Assembly (NCBI GenBank): GCA_029261895.1
Contig: JAJDAK010000082.1
Span: forward strand, 1 to 56,291
Reading direction: 5' to 3'
Origin: Deltaproteobacteria bacterium
Lineage (GTDB): Bacteria > Myxococcota_A > UBA9160 > SZUA-336
DNA: 56,291 nt
Part shown: positions 16,567 to 25,231 of the stretch, piece after piece
Layout of the letters: each line of letters starts with the position of its first letter
Position numbering within the stretch: the stretch's first letter is position 1
Position numbers and translations under genes: made by a program
Notes under the pieces: model-generated
The model's database searches: none
Told to the model about the DNA's origin: nothing
What the model saw: the letters and a program-made list of their open reading frames with translations, nothing else

Positions 16567-17931
16567 TTGTCGGACGTTCAGCGACACGCCATATTTTTGG
16601 GACAGCGCCTGAAGGCGATGGGAGCCGAGGTCCGCATGCGTGCGGACGACACCAGCGCCGAGGGTCGACTGGGGCTCAGCGGTACGCCGTTCGAATCCCT
16701 CCAAGAACGTTTTCGCGTGGAGTACGCGAGCTTCTACACCCTCGGCCATAACCGGGTGAAGTTCTTTGAACCCCGCGAATTTTTCTCGCTACCGGCGATC
16801 GAAGTCTCCCGCTGCGAAACCCTCTCAGACATCGAAGTCGCCCTTCGGCAGGCATGGAATGCGCGCATTATCGAGTTGCGGAAGGCCCAGAGCTGGTTGG
16901 ACGAGCTGGCAGTAACCAGCCATGTGACCGGCGCGGATCGTCTCGAGCTTCGCAGCGCCGGCTCCGACGATCCGCCCGCGCGGGTCCAGAGCCCCGCGGA
17001 AATCCAGCTTCCCAGCGCAGGCCCCCTTGCAGAGGCCTCTCCCGAACAACCGGGCGAGCGCCGCTACCGTCCGCTACGCAATATCGAGCACAGCTCGGAT
17101 CTGGAGATCGGAATCTCAGACGCCATCGACCAGCTCAGTAAGCGCTACGCCGCCAGCCAGCGGCGCGGTAACCCGCCGACCTCAGAAGTTGAGCCCATCG
17201 CAGAGGGCGAACGCCGAGCGCTGGTGCTCGATCATGACCGAGCCAGCTTGGCCGCGACCCGTTCGCTGCTCAATCTTCACGGCTTCCAGGTTGCCGCATA
17301 CCAGGACCCCGAGCGGGCGCTGACGGCCCTTCGAGCGGCCAGCGTCGACATCGTGATCTCCGACGTCCGCCTACCCCGTTTCGATGGCCTCGAATTCACC
17401 GTCAGGATCCGCCAACTGCCGGGTGTCGAAAACCTACCTGTGGTGCTGATCGACGACCGGCCCAACAAATCCCGTCGCGACGCGGCGCGCAATGTCGGGG
17501 CAACGGCATACTTCCGTAAACCCCTGCACTGGTCTGATATGGGCGAGGACCTGATGGAACTCGTGGAGCGTTCTACCGTACGGCGCTTTGAGCGCTTCGA
17601 GGTGCGGCTGCCCGTGCACGCGAATACAGCGGACGGTCAAGCGATCGAAACGCTGGACGAAGCCGCGCGCGGAGGCATCCGCATCCGCTCCCAACGAGAA
17701 GTCTTTCCCGGAGCCGTGGAACGCTACGAGATCGTCCTCCCGGCCCCACTGGAACCGGTGACCATAGAGGGCCAGGTTGCATCGCGTGAGACCTGCCCAG
17801 GATCTTCAACCCTGATCATTGGGGTAAAGATCCTACGTTTCCTCGAAGACGCGGAACCACGATGGATCCGCTTCATCGAAGGCCTGGCCAGAGCCGGTGA
17901 AGCGAAATCCACCGACTCTATTCCCGACTAA
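16567..17931 (+). CDS. Response regulator with PilZ domain
   Basis: The gene links two-component and cyclic-di-GMP signalling. From TTG 16567 (GAGGG upstream) the product is 454 aa; a longer frame from 16453 would start only 24 bp from the divergent gene, so I prefer the shorter. Residues 1-130 are a novel, well-conserved-looking domain (AIFLGQRLKAMG, FYTLGHNRVKFFEPREFF). A linker and a REC domain at about 216-330 follow, with phosphoacceptor Asp in VISDVRLPRF and Lys in YFRKPLHW. A C-terminal PilZ-like barrel at about 345-430 starts RRFERFEVRLP. It carries one c-di-GMP motif (RxxxR) and a degenerate second motif (DEAARGG for D/N-x-S-x-x-G). It overlaps the convergent histone gene by 4 nt. 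Confidence 0.8.
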   Translation: MSDVQRHAIFLGQRLKAMGAEVRMRADDTSAEGRLGLSGTPFESLQERFRVEYASFYTLGHNRVKFFEPREFFSLPAIEVSRCETLSDIEVALRQAWNARIIELRKAQSWLDELAVTSHVTGADRLELRSAGSDDPPARVQSPAEIQLPSAGPLAEASPEQPGERRYRPLRNIEHSSDLEIGISDAIDQLSKRYAASQRRGNPPTSEVEPIAEGERRALVLDHDRASLAATRSLLNLHGFQVAAYQDPERALTALRAASVDIVISDVRLPRFDGLEFTVRIRQLPGVENLPVVLIDDRPNKSRRDAARNVGATAYFRKPLHWSDMGEDLMELVERSTVRRFERFEVRLPVHANTADGQAIETLDEAARGGIRIRSQREVFPGAVERYEIVLPAPLEPVTIEGQVASRETCPGSSTLIIGVKILRFLEDAEPRWIRFIEGLARAGEAKSTDSIPD

Positions 17932-18140
17932 CCCAGTTGCTCTTTGGCCCGCTGGATATCGGCATCCATGATGGTCTTGCGCCGGTCTTTCGCAGCACAT
18001 TCCGATGCCGCTTGAGCCAATCGAGCGATGTAATTCTCGGCTGCCGCGACCGCGAGCCCCACCGCCGAAGATGAAGTTCGAAGATCACCACCGTGTTTCG
18101 TAAGCAAGCGCTTAACCGCAGCGCCAGGAAGATCCGCCAT
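17928..18140 (-). CDS. Archaeal-type histone-fold DNA-binding protein
   Basis: This 70-aa protein is a single histone fold: helix 1 LPGAAVKRLLTKHG, loop, long helix 2 (SSAVGLAVAAAENYIARLAQAASECAA), loop 2 RRKT, helix 3 MDADIQRAKEQL. It aligns along its whole length with archaeal HMf histones. LP-x-x-x-[V/I]-x-R starts helix 1, and RKTIxxxD at 54-61 holds the Arg-Asp clamp with the same spacing as HMfB. Archaeal-like histones in bacteria are known from Bdellovibrio (HBb) and Leptospira, where they bend or coat DNA. A ribosome site (AAGGA) precedes the ATG. It is the last gene of the minus-strand larB-larC-hydrolase array, 63 bp past the hydrolase stop, and a GGGCGG/CCGCCC hairpin (18173-18195) lies between. 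It overlaps the convergent REC-PilZ stop by 4 nt. Confidence 0.9.
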   Translation of the reverse strand: MADLPGAAVKRLLTKHGGDLRTSSSAVGLAVAAAENYIARLAQAASECAAKDRRKTIMDADIQRAKEQLG

Positions 18141-18203
18141 GAACGTTCCTTCAAAACCCTAAATGGGCATTGGGGCGGATCGTAAGACCCCGCCCGGGGG
18201 CCG

Positions 18204-18962
18204 TCAATAGGCGCCGTCGCCTTCGAGATGAGAGAAGAAGCGCAGGGCATGCTGCGCAACTTCCTCCCGCTCCACATCCACGGGCAGTACGTGGGCCGAT
18301 TTGGAGAGCGTATGCAGCTCACATTCGGGCGATGTGACCGCGCTCGCGAGCTGCTGAGCGTTCTCGTAGGGGACCGTTGGATCGCCCAGGCTGTAGATCA
18401 GACACAGCGGTGCACTGATGCGATGCAGGTCGCGCTTCAGGTCGCGCTGAAGGCGCAGCAGTTCGAGCGCACCCGCGAGCGGCATCTGGGTGTAACTGGG
18501 GTGGCGCCGCTTCGCCTCGGGATCGTGGATTGAATGGGATTTCGGAATCACGCGAATGAACGGCGCGAGCAGTGGAACCAACAAACGTGCCAGCGGCTTC
18601 AATTTAAGCGGTGTTGCTAACAGGACCGCGCCAGATACAGGGCGACGTAACATCAACGCGAGCGCGAGCAACCCGCCGAGAGAAAGGCCCAAGACATAGA
18701 TACGATGATGTGTACGTGCCAACTCATCGTAGGCTGCTACGACCGTGTCGATCCATTGCCGGCGCGTAGTTTGCGCAAGCTCTGCGGCGGAGGTTCCATG
18801 TCCGGGAAGCAATGGGCCCCAACATGCGAAGCCCGCCTTGGCCAGAACCTCCGCGGGTTGACGCACTTCATAGGGTGTTCCCGTGAGCCCGTGAATACAG
18901 AGCACGGCTGGTCCATGCCCACCGATATCTCCGAGTTTGAACGGCCCTGCGTCGACGGTCAT
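18204..18962 (-). CDS. Alpha/beta hydrolase, carboxylesterase-like
   Basis: The 252-aa enzyme has the alpha/beta fold of monoacylglycerol lipase/Est30-like esterases: IHGLTGTPYEVR near the oxyanion hole and the nucleophile elbow GLSLGG. The acid is in YSLGDPTVP and the His is in KSAHVLPVD. A 20-residue hydrophobic cap segment (KPLARLLVPLLAPFIRVIP) fits a lipid-like substrate. I start at ATG 18962, two nt after the larC TGA; an upstream TTG at 18968 would overlap it. It is co-transcribed with larC and precedes the histone. Its substrate and any link to nickel cofactor synthesis are unknown. Confidence 0.85.
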   Translation of the reverse strand: MTVDAGPFKLGDIGGHGPAVLCIHGLTGTPYEVRQPAEVLAKAGFACWGPLLPGHGTSAAELAQTTRRQWIDTVVAAYDELARTHHRIYVLGLSLGGLLALALMLRRPVSGAVLLATPLKLKPLARLLVPLLAPFIRVIPKSHSIHDPEAKRRHPSYTQMPLAGALELLRLQRDLKRDLHRISAPLCLIYSLGDPTVPYENAQQLASAVTSPECELHTLSKSAHVLPVDVEREEVAQHALRFFSHLEGDGAY

Positions 18963-18964
18963 GA

Positions 18965-20188
18965 TCAAACGAGCTCCGCTGCACGTTCTGCTGCGCGATA
19001 CACCTGTTGCAACGGTGCGTCATGCTTTTTCGCGGCATGCGCGCAGGATTCATACTCCGGAGTAACGAGCGCGCGACCATCTGGCGTCAAAATGCGTTTC
19101 ACGCGAATCATTCCGAACTCCGTTTCCACCTGCGACTCCTCGCGTTGCAGCTTGCGTCGCTCCATCTCTTGGTAACGGACACCGAGGGTGGTGGACTCAA
19201 GCAGAATCCGCTCGGTCAAAACATCTGCGCGGTCCGGAGTCGCGATGACACGCAACAACTGTCCCGGTCGGCCTTTCTTCATCGCCAGTGGCGACAAACT
19301 CACATCGAGTGCACCGTCGTCCATCAGCTTCTCAAGAAGGTATGGCAAGTGTTCAGGATTCATATCGTCGAGGTTTGTTTCCAACACGATCACACGATCG
19401 CGCTCAAAAGCCTTCATGGTTTCACCGACGACCGCACGCAAAACGTTGGGCATGGGTCCCTGCCGATCGTCACCCGCGCCGAAGCCCTGCGCTGACGGCA
19501 CCATGGCGGGCAGCGGACCAAATTCATCGACGACACTCGCGAGCACCGCGGCACCCGTGGGCGTAATCGTTTCCCAGTAAACTTCAACGGGATAGGTGGG
19601 AATACCGTTCAATAGCTCCATCGCAGCGGGCGCGGGCAACGGTAAACGGCCATGTGACGTCTCGACGTGACCCGATCCGACAGCCACCGCCGACGCAGTA
19701 ATTCTACCCACCTCAAGCGCTTCCAACGCCGCGCTCACTCCCACGATATCACCGAGCGCGTCGATCGCACCGACTTCGTGAAAATGAACCCGATCGAGCT
19801 CCGTACCATGGACCCGTGCCTCTGCTTCGGCGAGTTTTCGAAATATAATCTGCGCTCGTTCACGCACGGGTTCGGAAAGGTCGGCGTGCTTGAGTAAGTT
19901 TTTGATGGTGGCATAGCGTCGTTCGGTCGCGTCGCGCGCGGGGCCGCTAAACGAAACATAGTTCGCCGCAAGTGAGCCGCGTTTTACGCGCTCCACCTGC
20001 ATTCGAATACCCGGTACTCCGAGACCTTGAACCGCTTCTCGAACCACCTTCGAATCAACACCCAGATCGAATAGAGCGCCGAGCAACATATTGCCCGCCG
20101 CACCTGAAAAGCATTCCAGGTGTAGGATGCGGTTCTTACGCTTAGGCGCGATTGATGAGGGACGCGACAAAGCCAGCTCCAAATCCAT
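18965..20188 (-). CDS. larC: LarC, nickel-pincer cofactor nickel insertase
   Basis: LarC (CTP-dependent cyclometallase) places nickel into the pyridinium pincer nucleotide used by lactate racemase. The 407-aa protein has the N-terminal ILHLECFSGAAGNM block (usually SGISGDM), HFHEVGAIDALGDIVG, the long basic middle and the C-terminal ETNLDDMNPEH motif with acidic and His metal residues. The start at 20188 overlaps larB by 47 nt. No ATG lies nearer the conserved block, so the true start is uncertain. larB is directly upstream. larA and larE are absent from the window, so the cofactor may serve another racemase or epimerase. Confidence 0.9.
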   Translation of the reverse strand: MDLELALSRPSSIAPKRKNRILHLECFSGAAGNMLLGALFDLGVDSKVVREAVQGLGVPGIRMQVERVKRGSLAANYVSFSGPARDATERRYATIKNLLKHADLSEPVRERAQIIFRKLAEAEARVHGTELDRVHFHEVGAIDALGDIVGVSAALEALEVGRITASAVAVGSGHVETSHGRLPLPAPAAMELLNGIPTYPVEVYWETITPTGAAVLASVVDEFGPLPAMVPSAQGFGAGDDRQGPMPNVLRAVVGETMKAFERDRVIVLETNLDDMNPEHLPYLLEKLMDDGALDVSLSPLAMKKGRPGQLLRVIATPDRADVLTERILLESTTLGVRYQEMERRKLQREESQVETEFGMIRVKRILTPDGRALVTPEYESCAHAAKKHDAPLQQVYRAAERAAELV

Positions 20189-20891
20189 TATCGATGTTCA
20201 CCACCGTCACATTCGAACTACACGAATTCAGCATCCCGAGCAATGCCGCGACGCCGCCGAAGGATGCGCCGTAGCCCACACTGGTGGGCACCGCGATCAC
20301 CGGACGCTGCACCAGCCCACCGACGACAGACGGTAATGCGCCCTCCATGCCCGCGACCACAATCAACACCTGCGCATCCCGGAGGACGTCCACCGAACGA
20401 AGCAATCGGTGCAAACCCGCAACACCAACGTCGTAGAGCCGCTCGACTTTGTTCCCATAGAACTCAGCCGTCACCGCTGCCTCTTCTGCAACCGGGCCAT
20501 CGGACGTGCCTGCAGTCACAATGGCTACCGTTCCACGCCCCTGTGCGGACGGCGGCGCGCATACCCAAGAGAGGATTCGCGCACGTTCGTGGTACTCGAG
20601 CGCCGGAACGACCGCGCGAACCGCGGCCGCCTGAGAAGCATCGACGCGTGTCACCAAAGCATTTTGGTTAGCAGCCACCAACGTGCGGACGATTCGAACG
20701 ATCTCATCGGGGGTTTTTCCCTGGCCCAGCACGACCTCCGCTTCGCCTTGGCGAAGCGCGCGATGCGTATCGATTCGTGCATCGCCGAGATCCCGGAAAG
20801 GCAGGCGTGCCAATTCCTCAAGGACGGCATCCTCAGCAATCTCGCCGGCACGGTAGCGCCGCAGCAGTGCTTGAAGCTGTTGGGGGTTCAT
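20142..20891 (-). CDS. larB: LarB, nickel-pincer nucleotide carboxylase
   Basis: LarB carboxylates nicotinic acid adenine dinucleotide, the first step of the pincer cofactor. From ATG 20891 (MNPQQLQALL) the protein is 249 aa. It shows the AIR-carboxylase-like core: AIVTAGTSDGPVAEEA, a tight GMEGALPSVVGG loop, VPTSVGYGASFGG and VVNIDNGFGAG near the end. A TTG six codons upstream is possible. Its stop lies inside larC, so the two genes are read as a unit. The presence of larB-larC in this gram-negative chromosome, next to chemosensory genes and not to larA, is noteworthy. Confidence 0.9.
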   Translation of the reverse strand: MNPQQLQALLRRYRAGEIAEDAVLEELARLPFRDLGDARIDTHRALRQGEAEVVLGQGKTPDEIVRIVRTLVAANQNALVTRVDASQAAAVRAVVPALEYHERARILSWVCAPPSAQGRGTVAIVTAGTSDGPVAEEAAVTAEFYGNKVERLYDVGVAGLHRLLRSVDVLRDAQVLIVVAGMEGALPSVVGGLVQRPVIAVPTSVGYGASFGGVAALLGMLNSCSSNVTVVNIDNGFGAGFVASLINRA

Positions 20892-20924
20892 CCGGGTAGC
20901 ATAACGCAACGACCGCGGATGGGT

Positions 20925-21473
20925 TTAGTCCGTGGGAATCCAAACGAAGCGTACGCGAATCATGCCATCGCGCTCGGCCAGCTCGGTTTCGGCCAGATAG
21001 GCGGGCTCAGGATGGAGTGCGCGGCGCAGGCCTTCCATCTGAAAAGATTCGTCCATATCAAAGCCCAAGCGCGGAACCGATGGCACCACCACACCGCCGA
21101 CCAGATCGCCAAACGCACTGGCAGCAGCCGAGAGCGCGATATTTCCAACTTCGGAAAGCGCAGAACAGGCGCGTTCGTCAAGATCGCCGACGTGATCGTC
21201 CCCCATCAATCGAGTGAGGACTTCCTCGACCGCGCCGCTCGTGAGCACAATGCCGGCTTGCCCCGTGGTTGCGCCGACGATATCTACGAAGACCGATACA
21301 CCCCAATCGCGGCGCGGCGTGAAGCTCGACGATAGATCGGGAACTTCCACCGGCCAACAGCGCGGGGGATCCATCATCACGGTGCATTCCAGTAGTTTTG
21401 CGAGCGCATTCGCGGCGTGCCCGCCACCAATCGAGGCGAATTCGCGAGCGCGATCTTTCGCCACTTGGCTCAT
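20925..21473 (-). CDS. cheC: CheC-type CheY-P phosphatase, one site degenerate
   Basis: The 182-aa protein has the CheC/CheX/FliY fold that dephosphorylates CheY-P. Site 2 is intact: SALSEVGNIALSA with Glu108 and Asn111. Site 1 (REFASIGGGHAANAL) keeps Glu11 but has Ser14 in place of Asn, so only one active site is complete. Family CheC proteins normally have two. Its start overlaps the cheA stop by 4 nt. No CheD, CheR or CheB is near. It probably ends the phosphorelay by removing phosphate from the CheY at 23089. Confidence 0.82.
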   Translation of the reverse strand: MSQVAKDRAREFASIGGGHAANALAKLLECTVMMDPPRCWPVEVPDLSSSFTPRRDWGVSVFVDIVGATTGQAGIVLTSGAVEEVLTRLMGDDHVGDLDERACSALSEVGNIALSAAASAFGDLVGGVVVPSVPRLGFDMDESFQMEGLRRALHPEPAYLAETELAERDGMIRVRFVWIPTD

Positions 21474-23083
21474 AGGAAATCCTCCACCAAGGCGGCGACT
21501 TCGAGCACGAAGACCGGCGTTCCGTCCGGCAATACAGCAACACCCGCGAGCGGATCGATCGACGCAAGTGCGGAGGGTACATCCCGTACGAACACTTCGA
21601 GGTGAGCGGCCGCACGATCCACGTGCAAGCCAAACTGGAAGCCGCGAACTTCGACGACAACCACACAGCCGAGCTTATCGGTAACCGCTTTCGATAGACC
21701 TACGCGTTCGCCCAGATCGAGCAACGGCAGTGGTTCTTCTTTCCAAACGAAGAACGCTTCCGTTCCCATTTGTTCCACCAGACCTTCGTCGATGCCCAGA
21801 ACCGCTTCCACGCGTGAAAGTGGAATCGCGATGCGCTCGGATCCGACTTCAAGAATCAGTACATGTTGCAAAGCCGCCATTGAAGGCAGCTCTAAATCGA
21901 AACGGGTGCCCAAACCAAAATTACTGGAAACTCGGATCGTCCCACCCAAGCCTTCGATCGTCCGTTTCACCGCATCAAGCCCAACGCCGCGACCGGAAAC
22001 CGTAGTAACCTCGTCGCGCGTGGATAGACCCGGTTCGAAAATCAATTCGCAGATTCGATCCGGTGGCAAATCTTCTGCGACTTCGGCCGGTAGTCGACCC
22101 GACTCAATCGCTTGCTCACGCAGGCGTTCAATGTCGACGCCTCCACCGTCGTCATCCAAAGACAGCTCGAGGCGACCCGATACCGTCGCGGCTGAAATTC
22201 GAATCGTTCCAACGGCATCCTTCCCCGCGCTGATGCGGGTCTCCGGAGCTTCGATACCGTGATCCATGGAGTTTCGCACCAGATGCAAAAGCGGTTCGCC
22301 AAGATGATCGAGTACGGCGCGATCGACCTCGACTTCCTCTCCCCGTAATTCAACGCGCACGCTTTTTCCGAGTTCGTGCGCGAGTTCACTGGCGACGCGT
22401 GGCAAGCGTTCAAGTACGCGTTGCACCGGCGTCGTTCGGATCTCCAGCGCACGACGACGTAGATCTCGAACAACGCGCGTCATGCCTTCAAGCTCTTCAT
22501 CGAATTCTCGATGTCGCTCCCAAACCGGCGCATCCTTGTGAATCGCTTCCAGGCGAGCCTGGCGTTGCAACATCTCACCGACGGATGCCAGAAAGCGATC
22601 AATGACCGTAGTCCGAACACGGACCGAAGGAGGCAGCGGCGGTGCGCTAGGTTCGCTGGCCGACATCTGAGTTGCGGCTTCAGTGATCTCATTGCGGCCA
22701 AACTGAATGGGTTGAGACAACCAATAGGCCAAGTCCTCGCGCGGCGCCGGAGACTCACCGGACTCTTCCACCGCGGTCACCATCTCTTCGAGTGCACGGA
22801 CCGAACCAAAAAGAAGTCTCAGGCCATCAGCCGGCACACGCCCGAGTTCGCGGGCGGGTTCCAACCAGTCCTCGAGCTGGTGTGACAAAGCAGAGATCGA
22901 GTCATAGTCGAGTGACGCCGCCATGCCTTTGATGGAGTGCGCCATTCGGAACAGCGTATCGATCGCCTCCGCAGCATCTTCAGATGAAGCGTTCCCTTCC
23001 AGGATCGCCAGCGCGCGCGACATCTCTACGAGATGATCCGTCGCTTCGTCGACGAAGAGAACCTTGTACTTCTCGAGGTTCAC
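21470..23083 (-). CDS. cheA: Chemosensory histidine kinase CheA
   Basis: CheA passes phosphate from ATP to CheY under receptor control. The 537-aa protein has an N-terminal Hpt domain with His49 in AHSIKG. A long charged linker follows without a clear P2 domain. The dimer helix pair leads into the HATPase with LVRNSMDHGIE, GVDIERLREQ and GRGVGLDAVK, and the C-terminal CheW-like domain starts near 410. The lack of P2, which normally docks CheY, suggests a simplified relay. cheY precedes it by 5 nt and cheC follows with a 4-nt overlap. The set lies in the order mcp-cheW-cheY-cheA-cheC. Confidence 0.93.
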   Translation of the reverse strand: MNLEKYKVLFVDEATDHLVEMSRALAILEGNASSEDAAEAIDTLFRMAHSIKGMAASLDYDSISALSHQLEDWLEPARELGRVPADGLRLLFGSVRALEEMVTAVEESGESPAPREDLAYWLSQPIQFGRNEITEAATQMSASEPSAPPLPPSVRVRTTVIDRFLASVGEMLQRQARLEAIHKDAPVWERHREFDEELEGMTRVVRDLRRRALEIRTTPVQRVLERLPRVASELAHELGKSVRVELRGEEVEVDRAVLDHLGEPLLHLVRNSMDHGIEAPETRISAGKDAVGTIRISAATVSGRLELSLDDDGGGVDIERLREQAIESGRLPAEVAEDLPPDRICELIFEPGLSTRDEVTTVSGRGVGLDAVKRTIEGLGGTIRVSSNFGLGTRFDLELPSMAALQHVLILEVGSERIAIPLSRVEAVLGIDEGLVEQMGTEAFFVWKEEPLPLLDLGERVGLSKAVTDKLGCVVVVEVRGFQFGLHVDRAAAHLEVFVRDVPSALASIDPLAGVAVLPDGTPVFVLEVAALVEDFL

Positions 23084-23088
23084 CGCGC

Positions 23089-23466
23089 TTACCCGTCGTT
23101 GCTCTTCTTCAGCGCTTTCTTTACGACGTTGATGACCTGATCTGGCTTGAATGGCTTCACAACGAAATCCTTGGCTCCCGCCTCAAGTGCTTCCATCACC
23201 AATGCTTCCTGACCCAGCGCGCTCACCATGACACAGCATGCCGATGGATCGCTCCGCATGATCTCTTCGAGCGCTTCCACGCCGCTCTTTCCGGGCATCA
23301 CAATGTCCAACGTCACGAGATCCGGATTATGTTCGTGATACGCGGTTATCGCTCCCGCACCATCGGACGCTTCCGCCACGATCTCATAGCCACCCTCGGT
23401 CAAGATGTCTCTCAACATCTCCCGCATAAAGGCAGCATCATCTGCAATTAGAATGCGCTCTCCCAT
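23089..23466 (-). CDS. cheY: Single-domain response regulator CheY
   Basis: The 125-aa REC-only protein has the acid pair Asp9/Asp10, phosphoacceptor Asp54 (VTLDIVMPG), Ser82 and Lys104 (FVVKPF). This is the standard stand-alone CheY set. It starts within cheW (19-nt overlap) and is followed by cheA. It is expected to be phosphorylated by CheA and reset by CheC. Whether its target is a flagellar motor, type IV pili or something else is not visible, since no motility gene is in the window. Confidence 0.92.
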   Translation of the reverse strand: MGERILIADDAAFMREMLRDILTEGGYEIVAEASDGAGAITAYHEHNPDLVTLDIVMPGKSGVEALEEIMRSDPSACCVMVSALGQEALVMEALEAGAKDFVVKPFKPDQVINVVKKALKKSNDG

Positions 23467-23924
23467 AACCCTTCTCTCCCTTCAACGAGACTTCCTGAAA
23501 AAATCTCTGCTCCGTGGCGCAGCAGTCCGTCCGCATCCACCAATCCCAAATCAACTTCGCCATCGTGCACCCATTGCACGTATGCCGGTTCAACAGGTTC
23601 GTCCTGCCGAGTCACTTCCACTCGCAACGTTCGGTCAATGCGAAGCACACGAGAAACCGATACGCCGATACGTGTGTCGGATGATTCAAAGAGCAACACG
23701 TGGCTATGCCCGAAAGACGCTTCACCGGTCAACAACAGACCGCCATTAACTACGGGCAAAGGCTCGCCACGAAACGTAATCACACCGCCGTGCTCCAAGG
23801 GCACGAGTGGGATGAGCCGCGGCGCATCTGCATTCATCACTTCGTTCACCGACTCCAACGGCGTGGAGTACTCCTGATCGCCGATCGTAAATCTAAGCCA
23901 GGGTTCCGCTATACGATTCAACAT
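23448..23924 (-). CDS. cheW: CheW-like receptor-kinase coupling protein
   Basis: The 158-aa protein is a CheW domain with the usual beta-sandwich pattern: RFTIGDQEYSTPLESVNEVM, PLEHGGVITFRGEPLPVVN and RIGVSVSRVLRID. Its ATG overlaps the mcp stop by one base (TGATG). It couples the membrane receptor at 23924-25174 to CheA. The extended tail after residue 140 is unusual but short. Confidence 0.88.
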   Translation of the reverse strand: MLNRIAEPWLRFTIGDQEYSTPLESVNEVMNADAPRLIPLVPLEHGGVITFRGEPLPVVNGGLLLTGEASFGHSHVLLFESSDTRIGVSVSRVLRIDRTLRVEVTRQDEPVEPAYVQWVHDGEVDLGLVDADGLLRHGAEIFSGSLVEGREGLWESAF

Positions 23925-25174
23925 CAGCGCGTTCTAAACCTTCGGGCGACTTGCCCGAGTTCGGCAGACATATCCAGAAGATTGGCCGCTTGGCGAACCA
24001 AATCCTCGATCCCTTGAAACTGAACGTGCAGGCTGGCCCGCATCTCTGTTGTGGAGTCGGCGTTCTCGCGCGCGACCGCTGCTACGTCCTCAAACGCACC
24101 CGACATTTCTTCGGCTTTCTCCACCTGGACACCAGCCTGCGTCACAATGGTTTCCGAACAACGCGACGCCTCCTGAACCGCGCCCTGGATCCGTTCGAGT
24201 GACGTCGAGATCCCCGAAAGGTCTTCGCGTCCCCCGCTGACTTCTTGGCCCATCTCGCGCATGAAACCTGAAATGCGTACGGATTCCGTTTCGAGCTGAC
24301 GCATCACGCCGCCAATCTGTTCGACCGAGTGGCTGGAGCTTTCCGCTAACTTTCGTATCTCATCTGCAACAACTGAAAAACCGCGACCTGCATCGCCGGC
24401 GCGGGCCGCTTCAATAGACGCGTTGAGCGAAAGCAGATGCGTTTTCTCTGCAACACTTGTAATCATTTCCGTGATGCGATGGACATTTCGAATCTTCTCT
24501 TCGAATTGAAAGACCAGCTGACCTACTTCGTCCGATTTTTCAAAGAGACTCTGCATCTTGCTAATCGTCACTCGCGAAATATCGACGCCATCGGCCGAGC
24601 GTTGGTTTGCTTCTGCGGCAAAACTGAACATTTGGCGCGCCGCTTCGGCATTTGCGCGAATCGCACCCGCGAGTTCTTGTATGCGCACGGATGTGCGCTC
24701 AACATCCTGCTGTTGCCGAAGCGCGCTGGTGGACATCGAATCCATCGTGCCGCCGACTTCTTTGTTCTGGACATTAACGGATTGAGACGAATCGGAGAGC
24801 TCCTGCGACGCATGCGCTACGTCATCCGCCGCGCGTTGAATATGCTCCACCAGGTCGCGCAAGCTGCGCAGCATGAAGTCGACTGAAAACGCGAGATCAT
24901 GTGACTCGTCTTGAAAACGTTGCGACTCACCAAGATCTACTTCGACCGTTAGGTCACCTTGGCTTACAACGTTCGTGCACTCCGTGAGTTTTCGGAAATT
25001 CCTTGTATGCTGGCGTGACAACAACCAGGCGATTCCAGCACACGCTGCCATCGCGAAAAAGATCGCGCCCCACTGCGGAATGTCTAACCACTCCAATGCG
25101 GGTGGCAGACCAACCGCCACGCCAGCAATCAGCACGTATCCAAGGACAAACTTGTGAGTCAACTCGAGGCGCAA
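23924..25174 (-). CDS. Methyl-accepting-type chemoreceptor with two N-terminal membrane helices
   Basis: The 416-aa receptor starts at TTG 25174 with GGAAAG just upstream; no in-frame ATG fits. Two membrane segments ([32 protein letters not shown]) are close together with almost no periplasmic domain. A HAMP-like linker ([23 protein letters not shown]) and a long signalling helix pair follow. The conserved hairpin tip reads [24 protein letters not shown]. It must sense membrane, redox or cytoplasmic signals rather than a ligand outside. No CheR or CheB is encoded near, so methylation-based adaptation is not assured. Confidence 0.85.
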   Translation of the reverse strand: MRLELTHKFVLGYVLIAGVAVGLPPALEWLDIPQWGAIFFAMAACAGIAWLLSRQHTRNFRKLTECTNVVSQGDLTVEVDLGESQRFQDESHDLAFSVDFMLRSLRDLVEHIQRAADDVAHASQELSDSSQSVNVQNKEVGGTMDSMSTSALRQQQDVERTSVRIQELAGAIRANAEAARQMFSFAAEANQRSADGVDISRVTISKMQSLFEKSDEVGQLVFQFEEKIRNVHRITEMITSVAEKTHLLSLNASIEAARAGDAGRGFSVVADEIRKLAESSSHSVEQIGGVMRQLETESVRISGFMREMGQEVSGGREDLSGISTSLERIQGAVQEASRCSETIVTQAGVQVEKAEEMSGAFEDVAAVARENADSTTEMRASLHVQFQGIEDLVRQAANLLDMSAELGQVARRFRTR

Positions 25175-25231
25175 CGGCTTTCCAAACGCGCAGTGCAGCG
25201 GCGCAAATCCGTAATCTTTTTCGGAATTTCA

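Noticed and set aside
20409..21335. 308-aa plus-strand frame opposite larB/cheC
   Set aside because: It lies over two well-supported genes and shows no known motifs.
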